Counted from the stretch's first letter, positions 16,093-25,324 are shown. The stretch is DNA of 64,000 bases from Shouchella patagoniensis (GCF_002019705.1 NZ_KV917377.1:2416565-2480564); one strand, 5' to 3'. Numbers and translations: made by a program. Notes: generated by a model from the letters alone, not told the origin.

Positions 16093-17331
16093 ATGAGGAC
16101 ACACTCTTCCATTCGCAATTCAATGCGACTTGTGAGTTGTTTCGGCCTCTTAGGAGCATTCATTTTTTCTGCTTGTACATCCCCAGAAGCCAGTCCAGCT
16201 CCTGCCGACCCACCAAACGAAACACATACGGTATCGCCTGATTATACAGAAGAAGAACCTGATCATGAAGAGGAAAAAGAAAAGAGCTTGGTTGTCTCAA
16301 ATGGAAGCAAAACGGATGTGTTAGCTGCGCAAGCAGCCAGTGCTCCCTTCGACAAAACCTATTTAATTCCAGAAGGCATTGAAGTGCTCTCTACCAATGA
16401 GGCTCTCACGTTTATTGCTTCGGAAGACAACGAAAACACCTTCCAAGCAACGGTAAGCACTCAAGCACTTCCAACAGATTACAACCTGGCACTTCGCCGT
16501 GATTACACTTCGCTCTCACTGCGTTCTGAAGAGAGTGAACCAAACGAAGTGGAACTCGATTTGTTCTCTGAACTCCATTTTGATTATTATTTAACAGTTG
16601 AAGATGAATACGGAATTGTTCACCGTCTTGTCCAATTTGATGAAAAAAATAATTATATGTACGTCGCTTCATTAACATTAAATGACTCAGCAGATATTGG
16701 CCAGGAAGCATACGAAGAAATTGTCAGCCTTTTCCATGCCATTCTTATTTCAGGCAACAGTGACGCGATGGAAACAAAACCAATTAGCGAAGAGGACGAG
16801 GCATTATCTTTATCGGAAAAGCTCGAAGATCGGTCTATTCGCCAACCTGAAGAAGATCCACATGCGGCTACAGAAACCGGGCAACTAACCGCTAGTATTG
16901 ATGGGACTTCCGTTGAGTTTCCAATCGAACAATTTGAGTTATTCGAAACACTTTCCATTAGCCTTCCTGAAGGCTATCAAATGCGGACATTGGGCGCACA
17001 ATCCTACAGTTTCACTCATAGCGAAGATCCTGATTTTGAACCAATCACATTAATTATTGGACAAGCCCATCCAGACATTCCTATGAACCTTCACGTAAAC
17101 GCACTTCGTTCTTCTAGTACAGAACTGGTCTCTGATGATTTCCCAGCACTACATTGGTACGATTATACCTTTGCTGAAGAGAATTCAGACGGATCATATA
17201 ATGGGTTAACCCTTATTAAAGAATTAGATGATGGCCGGATCCTTGATTTAGCGGTGCGGTCCAACGATGAAGAAATTCAACCTGATGTATTAGCAAAAAT
17301 GATTGCTTCTCTTTCATCAATTGAGCCTTAA
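16093..17331 (+). CDS. Putative lipoprotein of unknown function
   Basis: A 412-residue exported protein. The N-terminus (MRLVSCFGLLGAFIFSACTS) looks like a lipoprotein signal, with the cysteine at about residue 29, although the lipobox (FSAC) is not ideal. An acidic, proline-rich linker follows (about 35-75). Two similar-sized alpha/beta regions, about 85-215 and 275-410, each hold a PEG- or LPEGY-like start and an aromatic strand segment (HFDYYLTVEDEYG; HWYDYTFAEENSDG), so they may be duplicated domains. I do not recognise the family. The start follows CGGAGGA. The gene has its own terminator and is convergent with the polymerase gene. Confidence 0.7.
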   Translation: MRTHSSIRNSMRLVSCFGLLGAFIFSACTSPEASPAPADPPNETHTVSPDYTEEEPDHEEEKEKSLVVSNGSKTDVLAAQAASAPFDKTYLIPEGIEVLSTNEALTFIASEDNENTFQATVSTQALPTDYNLALRRDYTSLSLRSEESEPNEVELDLFSELHFDYYLTVEDEYGIVHRLVQFDEKNNYMYVASLTLNDSADIGQEAYEEIVSLFHAILISGNSDAMETKPISEEDEALSLSEKLEDRSIRQPEEDPHAATETGQLTASIDGTSVEFPIEQFELFETLSISLPEGYQMRTLGAQSYSFTHSEDPDFEPITLIIGQAHPDIPMNLHVNALRSSSTELVSDDFPALHWYDYTFAEENSDGSYNGLTLIKELDDGRILDLAVRSNDEEIQPDVLAKMIASLSSIEP

Positions 17332-17360
17332 AACCTTCCTATTGTCCGGAAGGTTTTTTG
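17331..17360 (+). terminator. Terminator of the lipoprotein gene
   Basis: AAACCTTCC pairs with GGAAGGTTT, followed by T-rich sequence, directly at the stop codon. Confidence 0.75.
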
Positions 17361-17363
17361 TCC

Positions 17364-18608
17364 TTATTTATAATGACCACCAATCTTTTTGCTCCGGTCT
17401 AGAAACTGTGAGGCTGCGGTCAAAGATGCAGCTCTTTGAATCGCAACTTTCCCGTACTTTCGACGAATTTCGTCCATCACATACCCTATATTTGATAAAC
17501 GATCGCGACTTGCATTGTCTTCAAACAAACTCATTTGCCAGTTTTGGTCGCTCTGTAGATTTGTTAATCCTACATTTAAACGACGAATTGGGAATCCGTC
17601 CCAGTAACGATCCAGTAACACACACGCCGCCTCAAACACTTCCATTGTAATATTCGTTTCAATTGGCAGTGTCCGTTGGCGGTAAAAGCCTCTCTTCTCT
17701 TTAAAGCTCGCTCCATTTATGCCTAAAGAAACCGTACCTGCCATCTTACCCGCTTGCCTTGTCCTAGAGCAGACTTCCTCACATAGCTCCAAAAGCACCA
17801 CGTGGATATCTTCTTTCTTCACATAATCACGAGGAAGCGTCATCCCATTCCCATACCCTTTTCGTCCAGCATGGGCTTTCCGCGTAACCGGAGAATAATC
17901 AACGCCATTTGCAGACATCCATAATACTTGGCCATGCACGCCAAAACGCTCTTTGATTCGTGCACAATCCGTTTTAGCTAGTTGTCCAATCGTTCGAATC
18001 CCCATATTACGAAAATGCATGGCCATCTTGTTCCCGACACCAAATAACTTCTCAATCGGCAAACTCCATAAATCAAACTCCAACATATCTTGACTTAATG
18101 AGTAAATGCCCGTACTGTTTTTTTTCGCAAAGTTATCACATGCCAGCTTAGCAAGTACTTTGTTTTCACCAATTCCTATTCGCGCCTTTATTCCCGTTTC
18201 CCTTTCAATACACTCCTTCACCTTTACAGCAATATCATAAGGTCCACCAAATAAGCGCTGACTTCCTGTAACATCCATAAACTGTTCATCGATTGAATAG
18301 GGCTCCACCAAATCAGTAAATTCACCTAGAAGTTTTGAAATCTTTAAAGACATATCCACATACAGCTGCATGCGTGGCTTAACGACAACCACATCAGGAC
18401 ACTTCTGCTGTGCCTCAAATAAACGCTCTGCATTTTTAATCCCCCGCGCTTTGGCAAGGGGGCAAGCAGCTAAAATAACACCACTTCTACGGTTAGGATC
18501 CCCAGAAACAACAAGTGGTCTACCCGCATATTGAGGATTTCTTGCATGCTCAATTGATGCATAAAAAGATTCCATATCAACTAAAAGAATAACTGACCCA
18601 CGTTTCAT
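17364..18608 (-). CDS. Y-family DNA polymerase, UvrX/YqjW type
   Basis: A 414-residue translesion polymerase. Catalytic acidic residues are visible as Asp11 (LLVDMESFYAS) and Asp107-Glu108 (YSIDEQFMDVTG). The KVLAKLACDNFAKK and LFGVGNKMAMHF segments mark the thumb, and a clamp-binding QMSLF lies near residue 365. Length and sequence are closer to B. subtilis YqjW (PolY2) and phage UvrX than to DinB/PolY1. It copies damaged DNA after SOS induction. A promoter with a LexA box in its spacer lies directly upstream, and GGAGG precedes the ATG. Confidence 0.9.
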   Translation of the reverse strand: MKRGSVILLVDMESFYASIEHARNPQYAGRPLVVSGDPNRRSGVILAACPLAKARGIKNAERLFEAQQKCPDVVVVKPRMQLYVDMSLKISKLLGEFTDLVEPYSIDEQFMDVTGSQRLFGGPYDIAVKVKECIERETGIKARIGIGENKVLAKLACDNFAKKNSTGIYSLSQDMLEFDLWSLPIEKLFGVGNKMAMHFRNMGIRTIGQLAKTDCARIKERFGVHGQVLWMSANGVDYSPVTRKAHAGRKGYGNGMTLPRDYVKKEDIHVVLLELCEEVCSRTRQAGKMAGTVSLGINGASFKEKRGFYRQRTLPIETNITMEVFEAACVLLDRYWDGFPIRRLNVGLTNLQSDQNWQMSLFEDNASRDRLSNIGYVMDEIRRKYGKVAIQRAASLTAASQFLDRSKKIGGHYK

Positions 18609-18636
18609 GATATTCGCCTCCGCTTATATTCATTTT

Positions 18637-18666
18637 ATTATAAACGAATATATGTTCGTTTATCAA
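18637..18666 (-). promoter_or_regulatory. SigA promoter of the Y-family polymerase
   Basis: Minus strand TTGATA, 18-base spacer, TATAAT, with the LexA box lying wholly inside the spacer, about 30 bases before the start codon. Confidence 0.75.
18645..18658. promoter_or_regulatory. LexA (SOS) box
   Basis: CGAATATATGTTCG matches the Bacillus LexA consensus CGAACRNRYGTTCG except one base; symmetry extends to AAACGAA...TTCGTTT. It sits between the -35 and -10 boxes, so LexA binding would block the polymerase. Confidence 0.8.
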
Positions 18667-18721
18667 CAAAAAAATAAGAATGTACGTTCTGTAAAAATTT
18701 CCGTAATCGGAGGCAGTTTCC

Positions 18722-18752
18722 AAAAAAAAAACAGGCATAATGCCCGTTTTTT
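18722..18752 (-). terminator. Terminator of the NlpC/P60 hydrolase gene
   Basis: ACGGGCA pairs with TGCCTGT (one G-U), followed by nine Ts on the minus strand. Confidence 0.7.
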
Positions 18753-20019
18753 AGTGAAGACGCTTTGCGCCAAGGTATCTTGGGTTCCAATAGCTATTGT
18801 TCAAGTCAGCAACAGCAACACCGCCAGATGATCCAGCATGGATAAACTTGTTATTGCCAATGTAAATACCATTATGAGAAGGACCCGATTTATATGTTTC
18901 AAAAAAGACGATATCGCCTACACTCGGCGAACTAACAGATGTACCAGCATTCCATTGTTCCGCTGCAGTACGAGGTACACTAACGCCATTTTGACGGAAA
19001 ATATACTGGATCAAACCACTGCAATCGAAACCGGACATCGACGTCCCGCCCCATGCATATGGTACGCCAATTGCAGAATTAGCCGATGAAACAAGTCCTG
19101 AAACAAGTCCACTCGAATTTGAGGGGTTCGAAGAGTTGTTGTTATTGTTAGTGTTTTGGTTATTTGACGATTGATTTTTGTTTACTGGTGCAGGGTTATT
19201 ATTTAACTTTGAAAGCGTCTGCGGTCCAGCGATACCATCCACTTGCAAGCCGTTTGTACGTTGGAATTCACGTACAGCAGAACGCGTTGCTTCGCCAAAG
19301 TAACCTGTTGCATTTTCATTTAGATAACCGAGCGAACGGAGCTGCTTCTGTAAATCTGTTACTTGACCACCTTGGTTGCCGATGCGAAGAGTTGTGTTTG
19401 TTGAAACCGGCTTACTTTCAGATGGTTTTGATGGAGCAGACGTAGAGCTATTACCATTTAAAGCTGACTGCGTTTGCGGTCCTGCAATACCATCCACTTG
19501 CAAGCCATTCGCCTTTTGATAATTCCGAATCGCATCACGCGTGACCGTGCCATAATATCCTGTAGAAGACTGGTTAAAAAAGCCAAGCGAACGGAGCTTA
19601 TCTTGAAGCGCTGTTACATTACTACCTTGACTCCCGATGCGCATAAGGCTTGTATTACTTGCTGGCGCACTATTGCCACCATTCGAAGCATTTGAAGAGT
19701 TTGGAGCAGATACGCTTTTCCCTTTTAGAGAACCAAGTGTTTGCGGTCCCGCAATGCCATCGACTGCTAAATTGTTCTCTTTTTGGTATGCACGCACTGC
19801 ATCACGTGTATATGTGCCAAAGTAGCCTGTTGAAGTGCCATATGTAAAGAAACCTTTTTCTTTAAGTACATTTTGTAGTTCAGTCACATCAGAATGAGAC
19901 ATGCCTTGTTTAAGAGTACGGTCGCCAAGTGCTGCATCTGCTTCTTGAGGTGCCACAGCCACGACCCCAGCAATAATAGCAGACGAAAATAGCATTTTGT
20001 TTAAAGTTGATTTTTGCAA
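18751..20019 (-). CDS. Secreted cell-wall endopeptidase: three peptidoglycan-binding domains plus NlpC/P60
   Basis: A 422-residue exported hydrolase. A signal peptide (cleavage about residue 29, EADA-A) is followed by three PG_binding_1 repeats (about 34-100, 124-190 and 210-275), each ending in a (V)DGIAGPQT motif, then a low-complexity Asn/Ser linker, and a C-terminal NlpC/P60 domain from about 310. The catalytic cysteine (GFDCSGLIQYIFR) and histidines (PSHNGIYIG, FIHAGSS) are intact. It should cut D-glutamyl-diaminopimelate bonds in wall peptides. It is unlike LytE or CwlS in using PG_binding_1 rather than LysM repeats. A WalR-like box lies about 140 bases upstream. Confidence 0.92.
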   Translation of the reverse strand: MQKSTLNKMLFSSAIIAGVVAVAPQEADAALGDRTLKQGMSHSDVTELQNVLKEKGFFTYGTSTGYFGTYTRDAVRAYQKENNLAVDGIAGPQTLGSLKGKSVSAPNSSNASNGGNSAPASNTSLMRIGSQGSNVTALQDKLRSLGFFNQSSTGYYGTVTRDAIRNYQKANGLQVDGIAGPQTQSALNGNSSTSAPSKPSESKPVSTNTTLRIGNQGGQVTDLQKQLRSLGYLNENATGYFGEATRSAVREFQRTNGLQVDGIAGPQTLSKLNNNPAPVNKNQSSNNQNTNNNNNSSNPSNSSGLVSGLVSSANSAIGVPYAWGGTSMSGFDCSGLIQYIFRQNGVSVPRTAAEQWNAGTSVSSPSVGDIVFFETYKSGPSHNGIYIGNNKFIHAGSSGGVAVADLNNSYWNPRYLGAKRLH

Positions 20020-20158
20020 GAGAATGCCTCCTTTTCAATTCATCATTATTTTATTCGTTCCATTAATCTAGTCAATTCCACAATAAATAACAGTTTTCAT
20101 AGTTTTCATCGGTAGGTTTGAGTAAATTTTACACGAAAACTCGTGCCTATTCTATCAT

Positions 20159-20175
20159 TGTAACTAAACTGTAAT
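20159..20175 (+). promoter_or_regulatory. WalR-box-like direct repeat
   Basis: TGTAAC-TAAAC-TGTAAT fits the WalR (YycF) consensus TGTWAH-N5-TGTWAH exactly. It lies between the wall hydrolase gene (minus) and the acetyltransferase gene (plus). Wall hydrolases are the usual WalR targets, but the repeat points away from that gene, so assignment is tentative. Confidence 0.4.
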
Positions 20176-20391
20176 ATTACAAAAGTAAGGAGTTAATACC
20201 TAGTTTCGTTTTATGAGAAGCGTATTTCACTGCTATATCAACCATTTTTGCTTAAGGTCACTCTATGACACTAGTACGTGGAAGAGGTTGGGAAATAATT
20301 GACCTACACCAAAAGGCTGACTATTTTTCCTCCATCTGGTCGAATCAATTGTTGTTGAACTTTGCTATCATAAAAAAAAGGAGGCAACACG

Positions 20392-21198
20392 ATGAGATGG
20401 AAGACAACTTATTTAGAAACATTACGACTCAAAGTAGAAAAACCTTCGCTTTTATTTTTAGAGAAAATTACAACCTCTCATTTAAATCAGTTTCCGTTTG
20501 AAAACATTAGCAAGTTACTCAAACAAGACAAGGAACCAAATATACCTTCACCATCAGAGCTCCTCCACAATCGTTTAATCTACCATACAGGAGGCACTTG
20601 CTATACATTAAACGCCAACCTCTTCCAACTCTTAAAAGCACTAAAATTTAATTGCCGACTGCTTCAAGTCGGAGGGGTTCATTTAGCTATTTTAGTCTTC
20701 TTTGCAGATGAGATGTATTATGTGGATTGTGGAGCGACCGCACCAAACTTCAAACCACTCCTCTTAGAAAACAAAAAAATTGAACGTGCTTTTGAACAAG
20801 ATCAAGTCTTTATTACACCTACAGGAGACCAATCTTTCGAATACAAACGGTATTTGAATGGAGCGCAGAGCGGAAGCACATGGTCATTTCGTACAGATCA
20901 ACTAAACACGACGATTGAAGACTTTACAGAAATTATGAACGATTCCTTTGCCGAAGACGCTCCATTTATGACGATCCTCCGCTGCCACCTCTATCAACTT
21001 GATCAGAAACGTAGTGTTTCACTAGTTAATGACAAATTCACGATCCGTTTCCAAGAAGGAGGGGCAGAAACAGTAAAACTGCATTCAATCGAAGAGGTAG
21101 AAAAAGTGATCTCACAAGAGTTCCGCTTACCTAACTTACCAATCCGCCAAGCAATTGAGGGCTTAAAGAAAAGAGGACATGATATCTTTGCACATTAA
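20392..21198 (+). CDS. Arylamine N-acetyltransferase
   Basis: A 268-residue NAT-family enzyme that moves acetyl from acetyl-CoA to arylamines or hydrazines. The Cys-His-Asp triad is visible: Cys70 in TGGTCYTLN (usual RGGxCxxxN, here with Thr for Arg), His97 in GGVHLAI and Asp112 in YVDCGA. An FPFENIS segment near residue 35 is also typical. It may detoxify aromatic amines. AAAGGAGG precedes the ATG. The gene stands alone with its own terminator. Confidence 0.88.
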   Translation: MRWKTTYLETLRLKVEKPSLLFLEKITTSHLNQFPFENISKLLKQDKEPNIPSPSELLHNRLIYHTGGTCYTLNANLFQLLKALKFNCRLLQVGGVHLAILVFFADEMYYVDCGATAPNFKPLLLENKKIERAFEQDQVFITPTGDQSFEYKRYLNGAQSGSTWSFRTDQLNTTIEDFTEIMNDSFAEDAPFMTILRCHLYQLDQKRSVSLVNDKFTIRFQEGGAETVKLHSIEEVEKVISQEFRLPNLPIRQAIEGLKKRGHDIFAH

Positions 21199-21224
21199 AA
21201 AAGCCAGTATAACTGGCTTTTTTG
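21196..21224. terminator. Bidirectional terminator after the acetyltransferase gene
   Basis: AAAAAAGCCAGT / ACTGGCTTTTTT, a perfect hairpin with A and T flanks. Confidence 0.85.
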
Positions 21225-21345
21225 GTCGGTGGTCATCTCCCTACCTAAATAAAAAAGGATTAGCAGACTACTTATGCGTGAGTAATGGTGATACGAGGCA
21301 TTCGTTGTTTCCATGAATCTTGCATAACGTTTCCCCTTTCTATCA

Positions 21346-21386
21346 ACACGAAAAACCCCATCGAAAAAAATCTCCAATGAGGTGAA
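21346..21386 (-). terminator. Terminator of the ureohydrolase gene
   Basis: Minus strand CCTCATTG and CGATGGGG pair with two G-U pairs, followed by TTTTT; it lies shortly after the gene. Confidence 0.6.
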
Positions 21387-21413
21387 AGTTTAAAATCCAG
21401 AACAGATCACTTT

Positions 21414-22358
21414 TTATGATTGCAATGCTTTCACATGGCCAGCAAGTGCATACAGCGCAAGCGTTGAAGCAAAGTGGGACGAAACATTATTGGTATCTTG
21501 TTGCGGATATACTTCTACAAAATCCATACCGACGATCCCTCTTGATGCAAACTCGTGGACAAGCGTTAAAAGCTCATATGAACTTAATCCGTTTGTATCG
21601 ATTGGGCCACCTGGATTAAACGCAACATCCAAGACATCACTACAGATAGAGAGGTATACCATATCCACATCTTCTGCTGCTTTTTCATATAAATTTGCTG
21701 CAAAAGCACGTAAATCGGAAGCTTCCTTAATGTCGTTTATCGTAAACGTTTTCGCACCAGATTGCTGTGCATATTTCCCAGTTTCAGGTTTATTTCTCGG
21801 TCCATGTATTCCAATATGAAGCAAGCTTTCATTTCGTACTGACTCATGCTCATATAAGCGAGCAAACGGCGTTGATCGAGCATATTTCGCACCCTCATGA
21901 TGGGGCATGTTGTCATAATGAGCATCTAAATGCAAGATACCGATTTTTTTACCTGGATGCTGTTCAGCAAGACCGGCTACAATTGGATAAGTAATGCCAT
22001 GATCTCCGCCTAGCGCTAAAGGAAATTTGCCCGTTTTCCAAACACCTTTCGCAAAGGCTTGAATGCGTCGCATCGACTCATCTACATCAGCAGGTACAAC
22101 ATCCACATCACCTAAGTCTGCAAGCTGTAAATGTTCAAACACATCAATATGGTTAAGTTCCGGTAAATAACCAGAGTACCTCCCTGAAGACAGACGCATC
22201 ACTTTTGGACCTAACTCACAGCCTGTGTAGTCTCCCCAAGTGACTGCCCCTTCCCAAGGGACACCATAAACAATCACATCCACATCTTCAATCTCTTCCA
22301 CCGTCCCATTTTTTGCGCCAAGAAATGGTGGGGTATTCCCATAGATCATTTCACCCAT
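21414..22358 (-). CDS. Ureohydrolase (arginase/agmatinase superfamily) with altered metal site
   Basis: A 314-residue metalloenzyme of the family that hydrolyses guanidino compounds (agmatine, arginine, formimidoylglutamate, guanidinobutyrate) to urea or formamide. Metal-ligand motifs: GGDHG with His120 and LDAHYDN with Asp145, His147, Asp149. The last motif, normally S-x-D-x-D-x-x-D, reads SICSDVLD: Cys239 stands where the first bridging aspartate should be, and only Asp241 and Asp244 remain. The rest of the motif (AFNPGG) is normal. Activity and substrate are therefore uncertain. It stands alone, with no putrescine or histidine-degradation gene beside it. Confidence 0.85.
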   Translation of the reverse strand: MGEMIYGNTPPFLGAKNGTVEEIEDVDVIVYGVPWEGAVTWGDYTGCELGPKVMRLSSGRYSGYLPELNHIDVFEHLQLADLGDVDVVPADVDESMRRIQAFAKGVWKTGKFPLALGGDHGITYPIVAGLAEQHPGKKIGILHLDAHYDNMPHHEGAKYARSTPFARLYEHESVRNESLLHIGIHGPRNKPETGKYAQQSGAKTFTINDIKEASDLRAFAANLYEKAAEDVDMVYLSICSDVLDVAFNPGGPIDTNGLSSYELLTLVHEFASRGIVGMDFVEVYPQQDTNNVSSHFASTLALYALAGHVKALQS

Positions 22359-22500
22359 CGTCCATCCGCTCCTTTACCTGTCTCTCAACATACCATTCCT
22401 GTTTCAGTAGTGTAACAAACCTCAATTTCTTAAAACAGAATTTTTTTGTTTCTTAATTAAAGGCCTCTGAATCAACCTAGCTAACAACCCCCCCTATTAC

Positions 22501-22545
22501 AAAAAGAACACCCTCTCTGCTTTATATGCAAAGAGGGCGTTCCTT
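22501..22545 (-). terminator. Terminator of the YhgE/Pip gene
   Basis: Minus strand GAACGCCCTCT pairs with AGAGGGTGTTC (one G-U), followed by TTTTT. Confidence 0.8.
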
Positions 22546-25224
22546 TTAATCAATCATTCGACTTGAGCGAGATTTCGCTGTTGTTTGTTCCATTCGTTTT
22601 GCCAATGGTTTTTTCATCACAAATCCAAATAATAATGCAAGTACAAAGAAAAGCATTAATACGCCTACATTTAACCAGACAGCCCCCGGCACGATACCGC
22701 CAACTGCTTCTCGTAGCAAGTTAATTGCATACGTAAATGGCAGGAATGGATTAATTGCTTGAAAAAACGGTGGTGCGACTTGAATAGGGAACGTCCCGCC
22801 TGCCCCTGATAGCTGGAGGACCATAAAGATAATCGCCATCGCTTTTCCAATGTTTCCAAACACGGATGCAAGCGTATAGACAATTGTCATAAACACAAAC
22901 CCAACGATTACTGTAAAAACAACAAACCAAACAGGATGGGCTGCATAGGTTCCAAGAATCAATAAGTTCCCAATGCTAACAATTAGAGCTTGAAATAGGC
23001 TCACAAGTAAGAATAAGATTAATCGCCCGAAGTACACATGGTGGACCTTATATTCTTCACGCATATCAAGCGGATGCACATCGGTTTTAAGCAAGTTTGA
23101 TAGCAACAGAGAGCCTACCCATAAGGATAGTGCCGTATAAAATGGTGCATTTGCCGATCCATAGTTTGGCACTGGATACAGTTGCTCTTCTTCAAGCTCA
23201 ACAGGCTCTTTAAAAAAGGCACTCTCTTCTTCGATATCATTTTTTAGGAGCCCAATAATTTCTTCAAGATCATTATTTTGTTCAAAATCACGGATTCGTT
23301 CTGCCACATCGCCAACTGTCTCTTCTAAATCAGGTAACTGTGTAGCTACAAAAGAGGATACCTCTCCAAGCGCTTCTTCAAATCCGGGTAAATTCTCTTC
23401 GAGCTTATCGACCATTAATGAAAATTCTTCCTCAAGGACTGGTAAATCATCACGGATAAACGATGCTGCCTGATGAATCCGCTCTTCAATCGCTGGAAAA
23501 TCCTCTTCCATAAATGAATTTACACGTTCAATGGCAGCTACTGCTTTTGGAAGTTCCGTTTCAATAAAAGCGATGCCTTCATTGATTCGTTCTTCAATTG
23601 CAGGAAAGTCATCGAGCAACTGCTGCAATTGCTCTTCTCCTGTTAAACTAATCGCTGCCGCTTGTTCCAATAACTCTCCTAAATCAGGTAACCGGTCTTT
23701 CATGTCTTCTAAATCTTGAGCAGCAGAGGCAGCTTCCGATTGGACTTCTCTTATCGCTGACTTAATCGTTTCTGAACCACCATTTGAAAAATAGCCTTGA
23801 ACCGTTTGCGCACTGGATTCAGCCGTTTTTGCTCGTTCTTTTATTTCCTCTAATGCAGCGGAATCGAGTTCCCCACCAGATTCAAGCGTGCCCATAGCTG
23901 ATTGCACACTACCTTGTAATTGATTAACCTGATCCCTCGTACTAGTAAGCGATTCAATTAATGGCAGTAAATCGTTTGAGGGTAAGGGTTCATTTAATTC
24001 TGTTAAGAAATCAATCGCATTTGTCAGCGCCGCTTCATTTGCGCTTAACGTCTCATTAATAGCGCTCAGTTGCTCAAGCATCACATCTGTTGACTCTCCG
24101 CTTTCCACTTGGTCAATTGCAGTTAACACGGCAGCAGATGCCTGCTCAACAAATCGTGCCTGCTGTTCAATCACATCAACAAGTGGATCGACTGACCCCT
24201 CTAGTTCAGATAAAACATCCTGAATGGACTCAATATAACCTTCCGTATTTTCCACAATACTTCCGGCTTTGGGTAACGCTGATTGAGCGCGCGCAATCCC
24301 CTCTTCTGCTGTGCGTACCATCTCAAGCGCTTCATTCAACTCTGTTTCAATTTCTCCAAAGCGGTTTCCAATTGTTATGATTTGGTCAGCCGCCTCTTCA
24401 ATTTCGGGGATCATTTCTTCCAAATCATTTAATTGATTGGCTAACGTGTGTATTTCCGGAAGTCGTTCTTCGAGTTCCAGTACGTACCCAGCACCTTGGT
24501 TAATCTCCGGGAATCGTTCCTCAATTCCCATCACTTGTTCAAGCTTTTCTTTTATATTAGGCCAGTCATCATCCAGTTCCGTAATCTTTGAACCAAGCTC
24601 ATTTATTTCTGGAAAGCGTTCTTCTAGGTTAAAGATTTGCTGTTCGAGTCGCCGAATTGTTGGTAGCTCATTCTCAAGTTCAATTCCAATTTCATTAAAC
24701 TGTGTAAATAGGGCTTCAGACGCTTCTGCCAAAAACTGTTCAGAAATTTGACTGACAACAGCGGATGCTCCAGCGGATGTCATTTTTGGCGCAATTGCGT
24801 TCATCTTCTCGTTCACTTCATAATGAACAACAGGAGCTGCAGGAGATCCATCCAACACGCTCGTTAATTGTTCTGAGAAGTCACTTCCGATGTACACACT
24901 TGCGTAATAATCACCTTTCTTAACACCTTCTTCAGCTTCTTCCCTCTCTACAAAACGCCAGCCCATCTGGTCGTTATCACGGAGGTTTGTCACTAATTCA
25001 TCACCCACATGAATTTGTTCTCCATCAACCTCTGCACCTTGGTCTTCATTTACGACAGCCACTTTGATTTGACCTGTGTTGCTATATGGATCCCATGTAG
25101 CAGCAATATTAAACCAAGCGTAAAGAGATGGCAGAAAGGCAAGACCAACGAGCAAAAGCGCCACAAGAGGGACGCGCTTTAAGTTGAGCATATCTTGTTT
25201 TACAATTTGCCATACTTGCTTCAT
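22546..25224 (-). CDS. yhgE: YhgE/Pip-type membrane protein with long repeat-rich extracellular region
   Basis: An 892-residue membrane protein of the YhgE/Pip family. Topology: one helix at about residues 17-38, a large outside region (about 40-690), then five or six membrane helices of ABC-2 transporter type. The outside region begins with the YhgE domain (IKVAVVNEDQGAEVDG, GDYYASVYIG) and continues as coiled-coil-like repeats. One block (about 185-290) has four units built on LEERFPEI, IEERFPEI, LEERLPEI and LEEMIPEI; a second (about 545-670) repeats FPAIEERI-like units. Relatives serve as phage infection proteins or type VII secretion (YueB) factors, but no WXG100 or EssC gene is nearby. 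The function here is unknown. A SigA promoter precedes it. Confidence 0.88.
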   Translation of the reverse strand: MKQVWQIVKQDMLNLKRVPLVALLLVGLAFLPSLYAWFNIAATWDPYSNTGQIKVAVVNEDQGAEVDGEQIHVGDELVTNLRDNDQMGWRFVEREEAEEGVKKGDYYASVYIGSDFSEQLTSVLDGSPAAPVVHYEVNEKMNAIAPKMTSAGASAVVSQISEQFLAEASEALFTQFNEIGIELENELPTIRRLEQQIFNLEERFPEINELGSKITELDDDWPNIKEKLEQVMGIEERFPEINQGAGYVLELEERLPEIHTLANQLNDLEEMIPEIEEAADQIITIGNRFGEIETELNEALEMVRTAEEGIARAQSALPKAGSIVENTEGYIESIQDVLSELEGSVDPLVDVIEQQARFVEQASAAVLTAIDQVESGESTDVMLEQLSAINETLSANEAALTNAIDFLTELNEPLPSNDLLPLIESLTSTRDQVNQLQGSVQSAMGTLESGGELDSAALEEIKERAKTAESSAQTVQGYFSNGGSETIKSAIREVQSEAASAAQDLEDMKDRLPDLGELLEQAAAISLTGEEQLQQLLDDFPAIEERINEGIAFIETELPKAVAAIERVNSFMEEDFPAIEERIHQAASFIRDDLPVLEEEFSLMVDKLEENLPGFEEALGEVSSFVATQLPDLEETVGDVAERIRDFEQNNDLEEIIGLLKNDIEEESAFFKEPVELEEEQLYPVPNYGSANAPFYTALSLWVGSLLLSNLLKTDVHPLDMREEYKVHHVYFGRLILFLLVSLFQALIVSIGNLLILGTYAAHPVWFVVFTVIVGFVFMTIVYTLASVFGNIGKAMAIIFMVLQLSGAGGTFPIQVAPPFFQAINPFLPFTYAINLLREAVGGIVPGAVWLNVGVLMLFFVLALLFGFVMKKPLAKRMEQTTAKSRSSRMID

Positions 25225-25270
25225 TTCATAAATCGTTTCCCCTCTATTTTATAATGATTACGTGTGTCTT

Positions 25271-25299
25271 ATCATAACTCAACCTTTTATAATAGACAA
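25271..25299 (-). promoter_or_regulatory. SigA promoter of the YhgE/Pip gene
   Basis: Minus strand TTGTCT, 17-base spacer, TATGAT, about 45 bases upstream of the start. Confidence 0.65.
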
Positions 25300-25324
25300 C
25301 TTTTGTCCATAAAGAACACAAATA

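Noticed and set aside
21272-21325. 17-codon frame (MQDSWKQRMPRITITHA) with a good AAAGGGG site
   Set aside because: Very short and placed after the ureohydrolase terminator with no promoter seen; could be chance. Conservation in relatives would be needed.
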